A stretch of DNA of 28,576 nucleotides from DATAAZ01 sp036259875 (lineage in GTDB: Bacteria; Actinomycetota; Thermoleophilia; Gaiellales; Gaiellaceae), in contig DATAAZ010000028.1 of assembly GCA_036259875.1 (NCBI GenBank), forward strand, positions 1 to 28,576, given 5' to 3'. Below the pieces are notes generated by a model, which worked only from the letters and a program-made list of their open reading frames with translations, made no database searches and was not told the origin of the DNA. Both the position numbers and the translations under genes were made by a program. Shown here piece after piece: positions 16,235 through 24,479 of the stretch (positions are counted from its first letter, which is position 1; each line of letters begins with the position of its first letter).

Positions 16235-16885
16235 ATGCGCGAGCAGCTGCGGCTCGATCTCGAAGGGTCCGACCCCTACGGTCGCCAGCGCGAGGGGGGC
16301 CCCGGCCTGCCCCGCGGGCGTCTTCTTCGCAGCGGTCTCGTCGCGCTCGGCGGCGTCGTCGTCGGGACGGCCGCGGGACTCGGGGTCGGCCGGCGAGCCG
16401 ACGCGGCGCCGTCCCGGCGGCAGGACAGGCAGATCCTCCAGTTCCTGCTTCGACTGGAGCGCCTGCAGGCCGAGTTTTACGCGGCGGCCGTCAACGAGGG
16501 TCAACTGGAGGGCGAGCTTCGCGAGTTCGCCGAGGTCGTCGGCGCGCAGGAGCGGCGCCATGTCGAGCTGCTCGAGGAGCGGCTCGGGGCCGCCGCCGGC
16601 GAGCCGCCGACGTTCGACTTCGGCGAGGCGGTCGCGAACCCCGATCGATTCGCAGAGACCGCGCGCCAGGTCGAGGAACTCGGTGTCGCCGCGTACATCG
16701 GGCAGGGAGCGAACCTGACGCCGCGGGTGGTCGTCTCGGTTGCGCGGATCACGTCGGTCGAGGCGCGCCACGCCGCCTGGATCGCCGATTTCCTCGGACG
16801 GAATCCGGCGCCGCGCGCCGCGGACAAGGCGAAGACGGCCAGGCAAGTGGAAGCGGACGTCCGCCGGACGGGATTCGTCACGTAG
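16235..16885 (+). CDS. Ferritin-like exported protein 1
   Basis: 216 residues. A basic N-terminus (RGRLLRSG) and a hydrophobic stretch (LVALGGVVVGTAAGLGVG) suggest export, possibly by a degenerate Tat signal, since no true RR is present. The mature part is a four-helix bundle of the Ferritin_2-like type: FLLRLERLQAEFYAAAV (helix 1), GAQERRHVELLEE (ExxH) and ITSVEARHAAWIADF (second ExxH). These Glu/His residues are those expected for a diiron site, though many family members have no proven activity. The gene is first in a four-gene operon and ends three bases before its paralogue. The ATG lacks a clear ribosome-binding site. Family confident; substrate unknown. Confidence 0.85.
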   Translation: MREQLRLDLEGSDPYGRQREGGPGLPRGRLLRSGLVALGGVVVGTAAGLGVGRRADAAPSRRQDRQILQFLLRLERLQAEFYAAAVNEGQLEGELREFAEVVGAQERRHVELLEERLGAAAGEPPTFDFGEAVANPDRFAETARQVEELGVAAYIGQGANLTPRVVVSVARITSVEARHAAWIADFLGRNPAPRAADKAKTARQVEADVRRTGFVT

Positions 16886-16888
16886 GGC

Positions 16889-17614
16889 ATGAACGGCTGC
16901 GGAGAGAGGGAAGAGCGGATCGAGCCGGAGCTGACCCTCGGCGAGCTCGACCGAGACGGCGCGCTCACGGAGGCGATCGCCGAGACGCACGGCGAATCGC
17001 GCGCCGAGTTTCTCCGGAAGCTTGCGCTCGGAAGCGGCGCGCTCGTTGGCGTCCTCGCCGCTCCTCCGCCGGCCGAGGCCCAGGTGAGCGAGGTCGCGAT
17101 CCTGAACTACGGCCTCGGCTTCGAGTACCTGCAGTCGACGTTCTACACCGAGACGGAGCGCGTCGGGACGGTCGCGCGGATGGACGAGCGCCGCGCCACG
17201 TGGGCGCGCACGCTCGGCGCGCACGAGCGTGCGCACGTCGCGATCCTGAGGCAGGTCCTCGGCGAGCGAGCGATCAAGAAGCCGTCCTTCAACTTCGGCG
17301 GCGCGACCGAGACGCCGAACTCGTTCACGCGAACCGCCGTGGCGATGGAGGATCTCACGGTCGCGCTGCTCACCGGGCAGACACCGCGGGTACGGACGCC
17401 CGCGCTCCTCGCCGCGTTCTTCACGCTGCTGACCGTCGAAGCCCGACACGCCGCCTGGGCGCGGCGGATCGCGGGATTTCAGCCCGTCGGCGCGCCGCTC
17501 GACCAGCCGAAGACGCTCGCCCAGGTCGATCGCGCGGTCGCGTCGACCGGGTTCGTATCGACGCTCCTGCCGCGGACGACGGCCGCGGGGCGCTCGCCGC
17601 GCTTCACCGGGTGA
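16889..17614 (+). CDS. Ferritin-like exported protein 2
   Basis: 241 residues, a paralogue of the preceding gene. An acidic N-terminal region (residues 1-40) precedes a signal-like segment (EFLRKLALGSGALVGVLAA) ending at PPPAEAQ. Bundle motifs are ILNYGLGFEYLQSTFYTE, GAHERAHVAIL (ExxH) and LLTVEARHAAWARR (ExxH). GGATETPNSF marks the inter-helix loop shared with paralogues. The C-terminus has a Pro/Arg-rich tail. The ATG is three bases after the first gene's stop, and the last bases overlap the transpeptidase start (GTGA). A tail-to-tail pair of such proteins beside a cell-wall enzyme suggests work in the cell envelope, for instance metal or redox handling; this is inference. Confidence 0.85.
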   Translation: MNGCGEREERIEPELTLGELDRDGALTEAIAETHGESRAEFLRKLALGSGALVGVLAAPPPAEAQVSEVAILNYGLGFEYLQSTFYTETERVGTVARMDERRATWARTLGAHERAHVAILRQVLGERAIKKPSFNFGGATETPNSFTRTAVAMEDLTVALLTGQTPRVRTPALLAAFFTLLTVEARHAAWARRIAGFQPVGAPLDQPKTLAQVDRAVASTGFVSTLLPRTTAAGRSPRFTG

Positions 17615-18438
17615 CCCCGCGCCCGAAGCAGCGTCGCCGTCGCATTCGCGCCTTCGTCGTCGCCGCGGCGGCGACGGGGATCGCGGCCGCGGGCGTCGCG
17701 GCGCTCGCGGACTCCCCGGCGGTCGCGCCGTCTCCGCCTCCTCCACGCGCCGACGTCGACGCGCAAGCGCTGCCGGATCCCGTCGCTCCAGCGTTCACGC
17801 CGCCGAAGCCGCGGTCGCTCCGCTCTGACGGCGTCGCGACCTGGGCACCCGTCCGGCGCACCGTCCCGGCCCGCCTGCGACCCGAAGTCGCGGCCCCGGT
17901 GGTCGCGACGCTCATGACGAAGACCCCCGAGGAGACGGACAACATCGTCCTCGTCCAGGGCCGCGAGGCGGACCAAGACGGGCGACTCTGGGTCAAGGTC
18001 CGGATTCCCGCGCTTCCGAACAACGTGACAGCGTGGGTCGAGCGCTCGGCTCTCGGCGGGTACACGGTCGTCCGCACCCGCCTCGAGATCGACGTCGAGG
18101 CGATGACGCTCACGCTCTACCGAGCGGGCCGAGCCATCTTCGAGGCGCCGGTCGGCGTCGGTACGGCGGCGTGGCCGACGCCGAAAGGCGACTTCTACGT
18201 CCGCAACAAGCTCACACGCTTCGCGAGCCCGTTCTACGGGCCGGTTGCGTTCGGGACGAGCGCTCGGTCCCGCGTCTTGACCGACTGGCCGGGCGGCGGC
18301 TTCGTCGGCATCCACGGGACGAACGCCCCGGAGCTGCTTCCCGGGCGCGTCTCGCACGGCTGCGTCCGGCTCCGAAACGACGACATCGTGCGGCTTGCGG
18401 AGCTCATGCCGGTCGGGACTCCGGTGACGATCACATGA
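17611..18438 (+). CDS. L,D-transpeptidase (YkuD family)
   Basis: 275 residues. The GTG overlaps the previous stop by four bases. An Arg-rich N-terminus and a membrane/signal segment (FVVAAAATGIAAAGVAALA) give extracytoplasmic location. A Pro-rich linker is followed by an SH3-like region (residues about 85-150, with VARxxP-type APVRRTVPARLRPEV). The catalytic YkuD domain begins at LEIDVEAMTLTLYRAGR and ends with GIHGTNAP and SHGCVRL (nucleophile Cys251). The enzyme makes 3-3 cross-links in peptidoglycan or attaches proteins to it. Its place between ferritin-like proteins and a small membrane protein is a conserved-looking actinobacterial arrangement. Catalytic residues are intact. Confidence 0.93.
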   Translation: MTPRPKQRRRRIRAFVVAAAATGIAAAGVAALADSPAVAPSPPPPRADVDAQALPDPVAPAFTPPKPRSLRSDGVATWAPVRRTVPARLRPEVAAPVVATLMTKTPEETDNIVLVQGREADQDGRLWVKVRIPALPNNVTAWVERSALGGYTVVRTRLEIDVEAMTLTLYRAGRAIFEAPVGVGTAAWPTPKGDFYVRNKLTRFASPFYGPVAFGTSARSRVLTDWPGGGFVGIHGTNAPELLPGRVSHGCVRLRNDDIVRLAELMPVGTPVTIT

Positions 18439-18908
18439 GGGTCCGCCGCTTGCTTGCCGCGTGCCTCGTCGTCTCCGCGCTCGCGCTCGGCGGCGCGAAC
18501 GTCGCGCCGGCGCAGCAGCAGCCCTCTCCCGAGGAGCTGTGGGAGCTCTATCCGCTCGACCCGAGCGGCCGCGATGAAGGCGGGCAGCAGCCCGGCGATA
18601 CGACCGCCACCACGGCCTCGACTCCTCCTCCATCTCCGCAACCTCGCAGCGGCGTTGCCGGCACCGCGACGACGGGTCGCGATCGCTCCGCTGCGACCGG
18701 CGGGTCCGACGACGAAGCGTCGCTCTCGCTCGCGGTCCTCCTGGGCGGTCTGGCGGCGGCGATCGTTCTTCTCGGTGCGGCGATCGTGCCCGCGACGGTC
18801 GCGCCGCGGTTGTCGGGCTTTCTCGCGCACTACCGGCTCGAGGTGGCTCTCGCGGGCGCGCTGACGCTTCTCGTCGTCGCGGTCGTGTACGTCTCCGTCG
18901 TCATCTGA
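18435..18908 (+). CDS. Small exported membrane protein, last gene of the transpeptidase operon
   Basis: 157 residues. The ATG overlaps the transpeptidase stop as ATGA, so this start is firm. A signal peptide (MRVRRLLAACLVVSALALGG...AQ) is followed by a low-complexity Thr/Pro/Ser-rich stretch of about 60 residues. Two transmembrane helices near the C-terminus follow (SLAVLLGGLAAAIVLLGAAI and the final LEVALAGALTLLVVAVVYVS). There are no catalytic motifs. It probably sits in the membrane with an exposed linker and may support the transpeptidase. A 12-base palindrome (18915-18926) lies just after the stop, before the convergent kinase gene. Confidence 0.8.
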   Translation: MRVRRLLAACLVVSALALGGANVAPAQQQPSPEELWELYPLDPSGRDEGGQQPGDTTATTASTPPPSPQPRSGVAGTATTGRDRSAATGGSDDEASLSLAVLLGGLAAAIVLLGAAIVPATVAPRLSGFLAHYRLEVALAGALTLLVVAVVYVSVVI

Positions 18909-18946
18909 ACGGCCGCGGACGTCCGCCCCTCGTCGGCCGACTGCGG

Positions 18947-21643
18947 TCAGGTGCGCTCGCGGTCGCCGTTGCGCGCAATCGCCGCTCGCTCCATCGACGC
19001 CGGCTCGGCGGCGGGTAGCTCGAAGGCGAAGGTCGAGCCCTCGCCGTGGCTCGACTCGACCCAGATTCGCCCGCCCATCCGCTCGACGAGTTGGCTGCAG
19101 ATGTACAGGCCGAGCCCGGTGCCCCCGACCCCGCGCGTCATCCCCGGGTCGAGGCGGTAGAACTTCTCGAAGATGCGGTCCTGCTCGGCGGGCGGGATGC
19201 CGAGCCCTTCATCGCGCACGTAGAACCGAACGTTTCCGTCCCCGGGCTCGACGCCGAGCTCGACCGTCCCGCCGTCGGGCGAGTACTTGAGCGCGTTGTC
19301 GACCAGGTTGACGAGCACCTGGCGGACCTTGTCGCGATCGGCGGCGACCTGCGCCGCAGGCCGTACGACGAGCTCGAGCGAGATCCCGGGAGGGGCGTGC
19401 GACCGCGTCGCTTCCGCGACGCGCTCGACCAGCTCGCCCGGATCGAACGGTTCGGCGACCGGCTCGACCCGGTCGGCGTCGAGCTGGTTCGCGAGCAGGA
19501 TCTCGTTCACGATCCGGCCGAGACGGTCCGCCTCCTCGACGATCATCGACACGAAGCGCTCGCGGCCCGCCTCGTCGAGCGCGAAGTCGTGGCGCCGAAG
19601 CGTCTGGGCCGCCCCGTACACCGCCGCGAGCGGCGTCCGGAGCTCGTGCGAGGCCGTCGCGACGAACTCGGCCTTCAACTCGTCGAGCTGGTGCTCTTCA
19701 GTCACGTCGCGGAAGGCGTACACCGTTCCGTCGAAGAACTCGACCGCGGCGATCGAGATCCACCGCTCGCCGAGCGGCGTTTCGAGCGAGAGGGTGCGGG
19801 CGGCCGGCGGCGAAGCGGACGTCGCCAGCGGAATCTGCTGTCGGAGATCGTCCCACCCGCGGATTGCGTCAGCCGGGCTGCGGCCGACCATCACCGGCGC
19901 CGCGAGGCCCGTGATCGCCTCGGCGGCTGGGTTCCACAGCCGGATGATGCCGGTCCGGTCGACGAGGAAGACGCCGTCCGCGACGTACGTGAGGACCCGC
20001 GCGGCGTCCGCTTCCTCCTCGACTCGGCGGTGGAGCCGCTCTGCCTCGATCGCGACCGCCGCGCGGCGCGCGAGATCCATCGCCACGGCGAGGTCGTCGG
20101 CCCCGTACCGTCGCGCTCCGGCGCGGCGGACGAATGTGAGGACGCCGACAACGTGGCCGCGCGCCAGCATTGGGGCGACGAGCCGCGATTCGCTGCCGCG
20201 GCCGGAGTCGCGGTCGGCCGCCTCGGGTTCCCCGATCGGCGGCACGACGATCGGCTTGCCGCTTCGCGCCACCGTCTCGACGTCGCGCTCCGGCGCGGGC
20301 TCGGGTGCTCCCGGCCTCTCCTGGGCGTCGTTGATCGGCTCGGCGTGCGAGGCGGTAAGCCGCGCCAGGGCGCCGTCCTCGGTCACGAGGTCGACCACGC
20401 ACCAGTCCGCGAAGTCGCGAACCGCGAGCTCGGCCAGTCGTCTGAGCGCGGCGGCCGTCTCCAGCGAGGACGCGAGCGACGTGCTGGCCTCGACGACGAG
20501 ATCGAGCCGCTGCTGCCTCGTCAGCGCGTCCTCCGAGGCGTCGCTCCTCGCGAGCGCGAGCCGCTCGCGCTCGCGCTGAAACTCGACGCGCTCGCTGAAA
20601 TCGATCAGGAAGCCCTGCACGTAGAGCGGCTGCCCGGCTGAGTCGCGAACCGTGGTCGCGACGTCGCGTACGGGGACGACGCGTCCGTCGCGGGCGAGCA
20701 CGCGGTACTCGGCCCGGAACGGCTCCTCCCGCGCGAGCGTCTTCAGCTCGTTCGCCACGCGCTCCCGGTCGTCGGGATGGACGAGCGCACCGAGGCTCAG
20801 CCGCCCGTCCGTCAGCTCGTCCGGCGCGTAGCCGAGCAGCGGGTCGACGTGCGGGCTGATGTACGTCAGCGAGTCCCGGTCGCCGGGCGGGTGAACGTAG
20901 GCGACGATCGGAAGCGAGCGGCGAAGCGCGTCGTCGCGTGCGCGGACCTCCCGCAGCTCGTCCTCGAGCCGCACCGCCTCGCTCACGTCCGTGGCCGCGA
21001 CGACCACCGCCCGGTCGCTCGCGGCCCCCCAGGGCACCGCCCGCACACGAAGCGGCGCCACGCCTCCGTCGTCCGCCGGAGCGGAGGCGGTGCCTTCCAC
21101 CGGCGCGCCGGCGTGCAGGGCACCCTCGAGCAGCGTCCCGACATCACGACCGAGAAGCGCGGCATCGGCTCCGATCGCGGCCTCCGCCGGCTGCCCGAAC
21201 AGCCGCTCGGCCTCGGCGTTCCACCCCGCGATCGTGCTGTCGGCCCCGACGGTGGCGAGCGCCGCATGAGCGGCTCGGCGGATCGCCTCGACCTCGGCGC
21301 GCGCTCCTTCGCGCTCGCGCCTGGCGCTCCACCAGAGATCCGAGGCGAGGCCGGCGACCATCCCCGCCGCGAGCCATGCGGGGACGGCCAGCGCCGCGAT
21401 CTCCGTATCGTCCATCGCGTACGCGACGAAGAGCGCCGACCCGGTCACGGCGGTGACGCCGCCTGCGATCACGCCCCCGCCGACGCCCGCGACGACGGCG
21501 ACGAAGATCCCGACTGCGACCGCGAGGACCGGGTCCCAACCCTGCCACACGCCGAACAGGAGCTGGACGCCTGCCGCCACCGCGGCGCCGATCAGCGCCA
21601 CGGCAAGGGCGCGGGTTCGCGACGACGTGAGGATCGACGGCAT
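18947..21643 (-). CDS. Membrane histidine kinase with PAS, PAS, GAF, PAS, HisKA and HATPase domains
   Basis: 898 residues from ATG 21643. Residues about 10-105 form three or four transmembrane helices. PAS 1 (about 125-220) and PAS 2 (about 240-360, with YISPHVDPLLGYAPDEL and VQGFLIDFSE) follow. GAF spans about 385-540 (LVVEASTSLASSLETAAAL, then LVAPMLARGHVVGVLTF). PAS 3 is about 548-650 (VADGVFLVDRTGIIRLWNPA). HisKA carries His666 (SHELRTPLAAV), and HATPase has VLVNLVDNALKYSPDGG, DEGLGIP and GGTGLGLYI. All kinase motifs are intact and there is no receiver. No cognate regulator is adjacent, so the partner is elsewhere. The gene diverges from the coiled-coil gene across a 198-base region. Confidence 0.93.
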   Translation of the reverse strand: MPSILTSSRTRALAVALIGAAVAAGVQLLFGVWQGWDPVLAVAVGIFVAVVAGVGGGVIAGGVTAVTGSALFVAYAMDDTEIAALAVPAWLAAGMVAGLASDLWWSARREREGARAEVEAIRRAAHAALATVGADSTIAGWNAEAERLFGQPAEAAIGADAALLGRDVGTLLEGALHAGAPVEGTASAPADDGGVAPLRVRAVPWGAASDRAVVVAATDVSEAVRLEDELREVRARDDALRRSLPIVAYVHPPGDRDSLTYISPHVDPLLGYAPDELTDGRLSLGALVHPDDRERVANELKTLAREEPFRAEYRVLARDGRVVPVRDVATTVRDSAGQPLYVQGFLIDFSERVEFQRERERLALARSDASEDALTRQQRLDLVVEASTSLASSLETAAALRRLAELAVRDFADWCVVDLVTEDGALARLTASHAEPINDAQERPGAPEPAPERDVETVARSGKPIVVPPIGEPEAADRDSGRGSESRLVAPMLARGHVVGVLTFVRRAGARRYGADDLAVAMDLARRAAVAIEAERLHRRVEEEADAARVLTYVADGVFLVDRTGIIRLWNPAAEAITGLAAPVMVGRSPADAIRGWDDLRQQIPLATSASPPAARTLSLETPLGERWISIAAVEFFDGTVYAFRDVTEEHQLDELKAEFVATASHELRTPLAAVYGAAQTLRRHDFALDEAGRERFVSMIVEEADRLGRIVNEILLANQLDADRVEPVAEPFDPGELVERVAEATRSHAPPGISLELVVRPAAQVAADRDKVRQVLVNLVDNALKYSPDGGTVELGVEPGDGNVRFYVRDEGLGIPPAEQDRIFEKFYRLDPGMTRGVGGTGLGLYICSQLVERMGGRIWVESSHGEGSTFAFELPAAEPASMERAAIARNGDRERT

Positions 21644-21841
21644 CGGAGCGGAGCGAACTCGTGCGGCGCCTCTAAGTCAAGCAGGCTGCGTTCGTCCTAC
21701 CAAGTTCCGTCTCACCTTCGGTTTCCCTGGGCAAGCGCACGTTCGGCGCGCGCCCCCCGGGAGGGGTATTGCACCCCGCGAGCCCCGCGTGTTCAGTGAG
21801 ACGCGAGCGAAAACCGCGATCTGCGGCGGAGCGGAGAGATC

Positions 21842-22831
21842 GTGTCCCGCATCCGACGCCGCATCGAAGACTACTTCCTACGAAACGCGACCGAGCTGGT
21901 CGACGACATGGCCGCGGAGCGGAGCGGGCGGCTCGCGGACGCGCTCGCCGAGCTCGAGGCGCGGAGCGCGAGCCTCGCGGCCGCGTTGGCGCGCGAGGAC
22001 GAGCTCGAGCGGCGGCTCGCTCGCTATGGCGCCGCCTACGAGGAGGACCTCGGGCGCATCGATCACCTCCTCGCCGAGCTCGAGGCGCGCGACGCCGAGG
22101 TTGCCCAGCTTCGAGCGCGCGTCAGCGAGCTGGGCGCGGCGCTCGGGGGCCTGGAGGACGAGCGCACGATGCGCGAGCGCGCCCTCGCGGAGCAGATGCG
22201 CCGGCTCGACGCGCACGAGCGCTGGGTCGCCGAGCTGCGCGAGCGCCTTGCTTCCGAGGAAGCCGCACGGGAACGCGCCGAGGAGCTCGCGCGCAGACTC
22301 CAGGAGGCTGAGCGGCAACGCTCCCGCGCCGCGTTCGAGCTCGGCGAGCAACGGCGCGAACTCGGGGCGCGCGAGGCCGCAGTTGCCCGCCGCGAGGCGG
22401 AGCTGGGCCGGGTCGAGCGCCTCGACGAGCACACGCGTGAACTCCAAGCGCTTGCTGCGTGCCTTACGGAACGCGAGCGGGTGATCGCCGCGCGCGAGGC
22501 CGATCTCGGAAACGTCGAGACGCTCACGGAGTCCCAGCGGACGAGGCTCGAGCGCCAGGACCGGCGGCTCTCCGACCTGGAGACGGTGCTGCACGAGCGG
22601 CTCCGCGAGCTCGAGCGGCGGGAAGCCGAGACCGTGGCAGATGCGGCGCGGCTCGAGGCCGATCTCGAATTCCGGGAGGAGCGCATGCGGCGGAGCGAGG
22701 CGGAGCTCGCCGAGACGCGCGAACGACTGGAGCGCAAGGAGGCGGAACTCGCCCGGTTCGCTGCCCAGGTGCAGCGCGCGCTCAGCCGCCGCGACGCCTG
22801 GCAAATGGCGCCCGAGCCGACCGGCGTCTAG
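21842..22831 (+). CDS. Long coiled-coil protein
   Basis: 329 residues from a GTG; GGAGAG lies about eight bases upstream. After a short basic segment (SRIRRRIEDYFLRN) the protein is one almost unbroken Glu/Arg/Ala/Leu coiled coil to about residue 315, with heptads such as ELEARDAEVAQLRARVSEL and RRLSDLETVLHERLRELERR. It has no membrane segment and no proline until the C-terminus. This suggests a cytoplasmic filament or scaffold of the DivIVA/SMC-like physical type, without homology to either that I can show. It stands alone: its promoter region is shared with the divergent kinase, and a 221-base gap follows. Confidence 0.8.
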   Translation: MSRIRRRIEDYFLRNATELVDDMAAERSGRLADALAELEARSASLAAALAREDELERRLARYGAAYEEDLGRIDHLLAELEARDAEVAQLRARVSELGAALGGLEDERTMRERALAEQMRRLDAHERWVAELRERLASEEAARERAEELARRLQEAERQRSRAAFELGEQRRELGAREAAVARREAELGRVERLDEHTRELQALAACLTERERVIAAREADLGNVETLTESQRTRLERQDRRLSDLETVLHERLRELERREAETVADAARLEADLEFREERMRRSEAELAETRERLERKEAELARFAAQVQRALSRRDAWQMAPEPTGV

Positions 22832-22841
22832 ACGAACGGGC

Positions 22842-22853
22842 GGCGCCGGCGCC
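22842..22853. promoter_or_regulatory. GGCGCC tandem palindrome after the coiled-coil gene
   Basis: GGCGCC occurs twice in a row, giving a 12-base perfect palindrome ten bases after the coiled-coil stop. It may contribute to termination, but there is no T-tract. Confidence 0.2.
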
Positions 22854-23052
22854 CCATCCCCGGTTTGTGCGGGGGTCTCCCCGAAACGGGTGAACTTCGT
22901 CCCTCGCCCAAGGGATTTCGGCCGCGGAGCTCGTTTCCGCGCGGATTCGGCCCGGGAACGTGAGCGCAAACCGAAGAAGCGAGCGGGGACCCGGCGCAGA
23001 TCTCGCCCGACCTGGTCGGTCTCTCTCTCCAGGACAAGGGAGGCACAAGAGC

Positions 23053-24417
23053 ATGTTCGCTTTCATCCGCTGGTTCGGCGCCGCGCTCTGTACGGCGGTG
23101 TTCGTTCCCGCAGCAGGGGTTGCCCAGGTTCCCTCGGTCAGCGTCAGCGCCGGCCCGGCGACCGCCCAGGTGGGCATCGGCGGCGTGGACGCGAGCGTGG
23201 GGGTCGGGAGCGTCCACACCGATGTGAACGCCGGGTCCAACCCTGACTCGCGCGCCTCGGCGCCCGACGGCGCACGAGGCTCTGCCGCGGGAGCGGGCGG
23301 CGCCGCGTCAGCGGACGTCGGCGCCGGGACCGTGACCGCAGGCTCCGCCTCGTCCGGTGGGACGGGTTCCGGCCTGGCCGCGGGCTCGGGCGCGGGCTCG
23401 GGCGCGGCGAGCGCCGACGTCCGCGTCGCAGGGGTTCGCGCGAACGTCGATGTCGACTGCATCCGCGCGCGCGCCTCCGTCCTCGGAGCGCGTCTTGCCG
23501 CCAGGATCGGCGAGTGCGCGTCCGGGGCCGGGCGCGACGCGGCGAACGTCTCGGCCGCAAGCGGCCAAACGCGCATCGAGCTCGCGCTCTCGTGCCTCGG
23601 GGGCGACGTCGTCCGCGGCGAAGACCTCGCGGTGCTGCGCTTCGGGCGGTGCGAGGATGCGGCGGACGCTGCGCAGGTCGCCGCCACGAGCGGTCAGACG
23701 AGCATCCTCGCCGCGCTCTCGTGCCTCGGCCTCGACATCGTGCGCGGCGAGGACCTCGCCAGCGTCCGATTCGGCTCGTGTGACGCGCTTCGCGGCGCGG
23801 ACGCGGCCACCGTCGCGGCTCGAAGCGGCGACACCTCGGTGGGCGGAAGCGTGAGCTGTCTCACCGGCGGGCTCGCGAGCGGCGACACGAGCGGCGCGGC
23901 CACCGCCGGCTGGTGCCCGCCGGGTGCGAGCCGAAACGCGCTCGACGTGGGCGCCGCGAGCGGCCAGACATCCGTCGGTGCGTCGGTGGGCTGCGTGGGT
24001 GCGACCGCCGCGAGCGGCTCGACGAGCGCCGACGCGGCTCTCGGCTCGTGCGCTGCGAAGGTCTCGGACTCCGGCCAGACGGCACCCGCGGGTGCCGGCG
24101 GCAACGACGCCAACCCGGTAGCCGGCTCGAACCCCGTGGCCGGCTCCGGCGCGCCGGCGGGCGACGGCCGGCCGGGCGCCGGCGCGGACGACTCCGCGCG
24201 GCCGACCGGGGCGAACCACGCCCCGACGGGTGCCGACGGGCGGCGGACCGACGACGGTGCCCCGAGCACGTTCGAGGGCATCGCCGGCGCCGCGACCGGG
24301 CAGCTTGCCCTCACCGGCCTCGCGCTCTGGATCTTCGCGCTGATCGGCCTCGTGCTCGTGGCGGCCGGATTCGCTTTGTACCGCCGCCGGCGGAGCGTCC
24401 CGGCGAGCGCGGTCTAG
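23053..24417 (+). CDS. Sortase-anchored surface protein with double-cysteine repeats (LA-x-TG)
   Basis: 454 residues. The ATG at 23053 is chosen because GGGAGG lies about nine bases upstream; the frame opens earlier but a signal peptide begins here (residues 1-24, ending AGVAQ). A Gly/Ala/Ser-rich region (25-125) precedes about five repeats of 43-45 residues (about 125-337). Cysteines sit at 136/155, 181/200, 224/243, 269/288 and 314/333, always 19 apart, and the unit begins with SGQT-type turns (AASGQTRIELALSC). A Gly/Pro/Asp linker leads to LALTG (418-422), a hydrophobic helix and RRRR, the layout of a sortase signal. The LA-x-TG form is that of class E sortases, and one is encoded next. 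Probably wall-linked, with intramolecular disulphides; binding partner unknown. Confidence 0.85.
   Translation: MFAFIRWFGAALCTAVFVPAAGVAQVPSVSVSAGPATAQVGIGGVDASVGVGSVHTDVNAGSNPDSRASAPDGARGSAAGAGGAASADVGAGTVTAGSASSGGTGSGLAAGSGAGSGAASADVRVAGVRANVDVDCIRARASVLGARLAARIGECASGAGRDAANVSAASGQTRIELALSCLGGDVVRGEDLAVLRFGRCEDAADAAQVAATSGQTSILAALSCLGLDIVRGEDLASVRFGSCDALRGADAATVAARSGDTSVGGSVSCLTGGLASGDTSGAATAGWCPPGASRNALDVGAASGQTSVGASVGCVGATAASGSTSADAALGSCAAKVSDSGQTAPAGAGGNDANPVAGSNPVAGSGAPAGDGRPGAGADDSARPTGANHAPTGADGRRTDDGAPSTFEGIAGAATGQLALTGLALWIFALIGLVLVAAGFALYRRRRSVPASAV
23425..24051 (+). repeat. Five-fold cysteine-pair repeat region
   Basis: Codes for residues about 125-333 of the surface protein. Ten cysteines fall in five pairs spaced exactly 19 residues apart; pair-to-pair distances are 45, 43, 45 and 45 residues. 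Repeats share SGxT and SCLG-type elements but are well diverged at the DNA level. Confidence 0.85.
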
Positions 24418-24435
24418 GACCCGTCCCCGCCGCCC

Positions 24436-24466
24436 GAGGGGCGGGCCGCTCATCGGCCCGCCCCTC
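24436..24466. terminator. 13-bp GC hairpin between surface protein and sortase genes
   Basis: GAGGGGCGGGCCG/CGGCCCGCCCCTC pairs perfectly over 13 bp with a five-base loop (CTCAT). It begins 18 bases after the surface-protein stop and ends 13 bases before the sortase ATG. No T-tract follows, so it may attenuate rather than stop transcription, or protect the upstream mRNA. Confidence 0.6.
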
Positions 24467-24479
24467 ACCCCCTGATTCG

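Noticed and set aside
16067..17746. Minus-strand frame of 559 codons opposite the ferritin-like genes
   Set aside because: Antisense shadow; the plus-strand genes have clear motifs, starts and overlaps.
19046..20641. Plus-strand frame of 531 codons opposite the PAS/GAF kinase
   Set aside because: Arg/Asp-rich antisense frame with no domain; GC-biased codon use makes such frames common.
22832..23052. c-di-GMP or c-di-AMP riboswitch before the surface protein gene
   Set aside because: Short GC hairpins are present, but the conserved cores of those riboswitches cannot be matched by eye.
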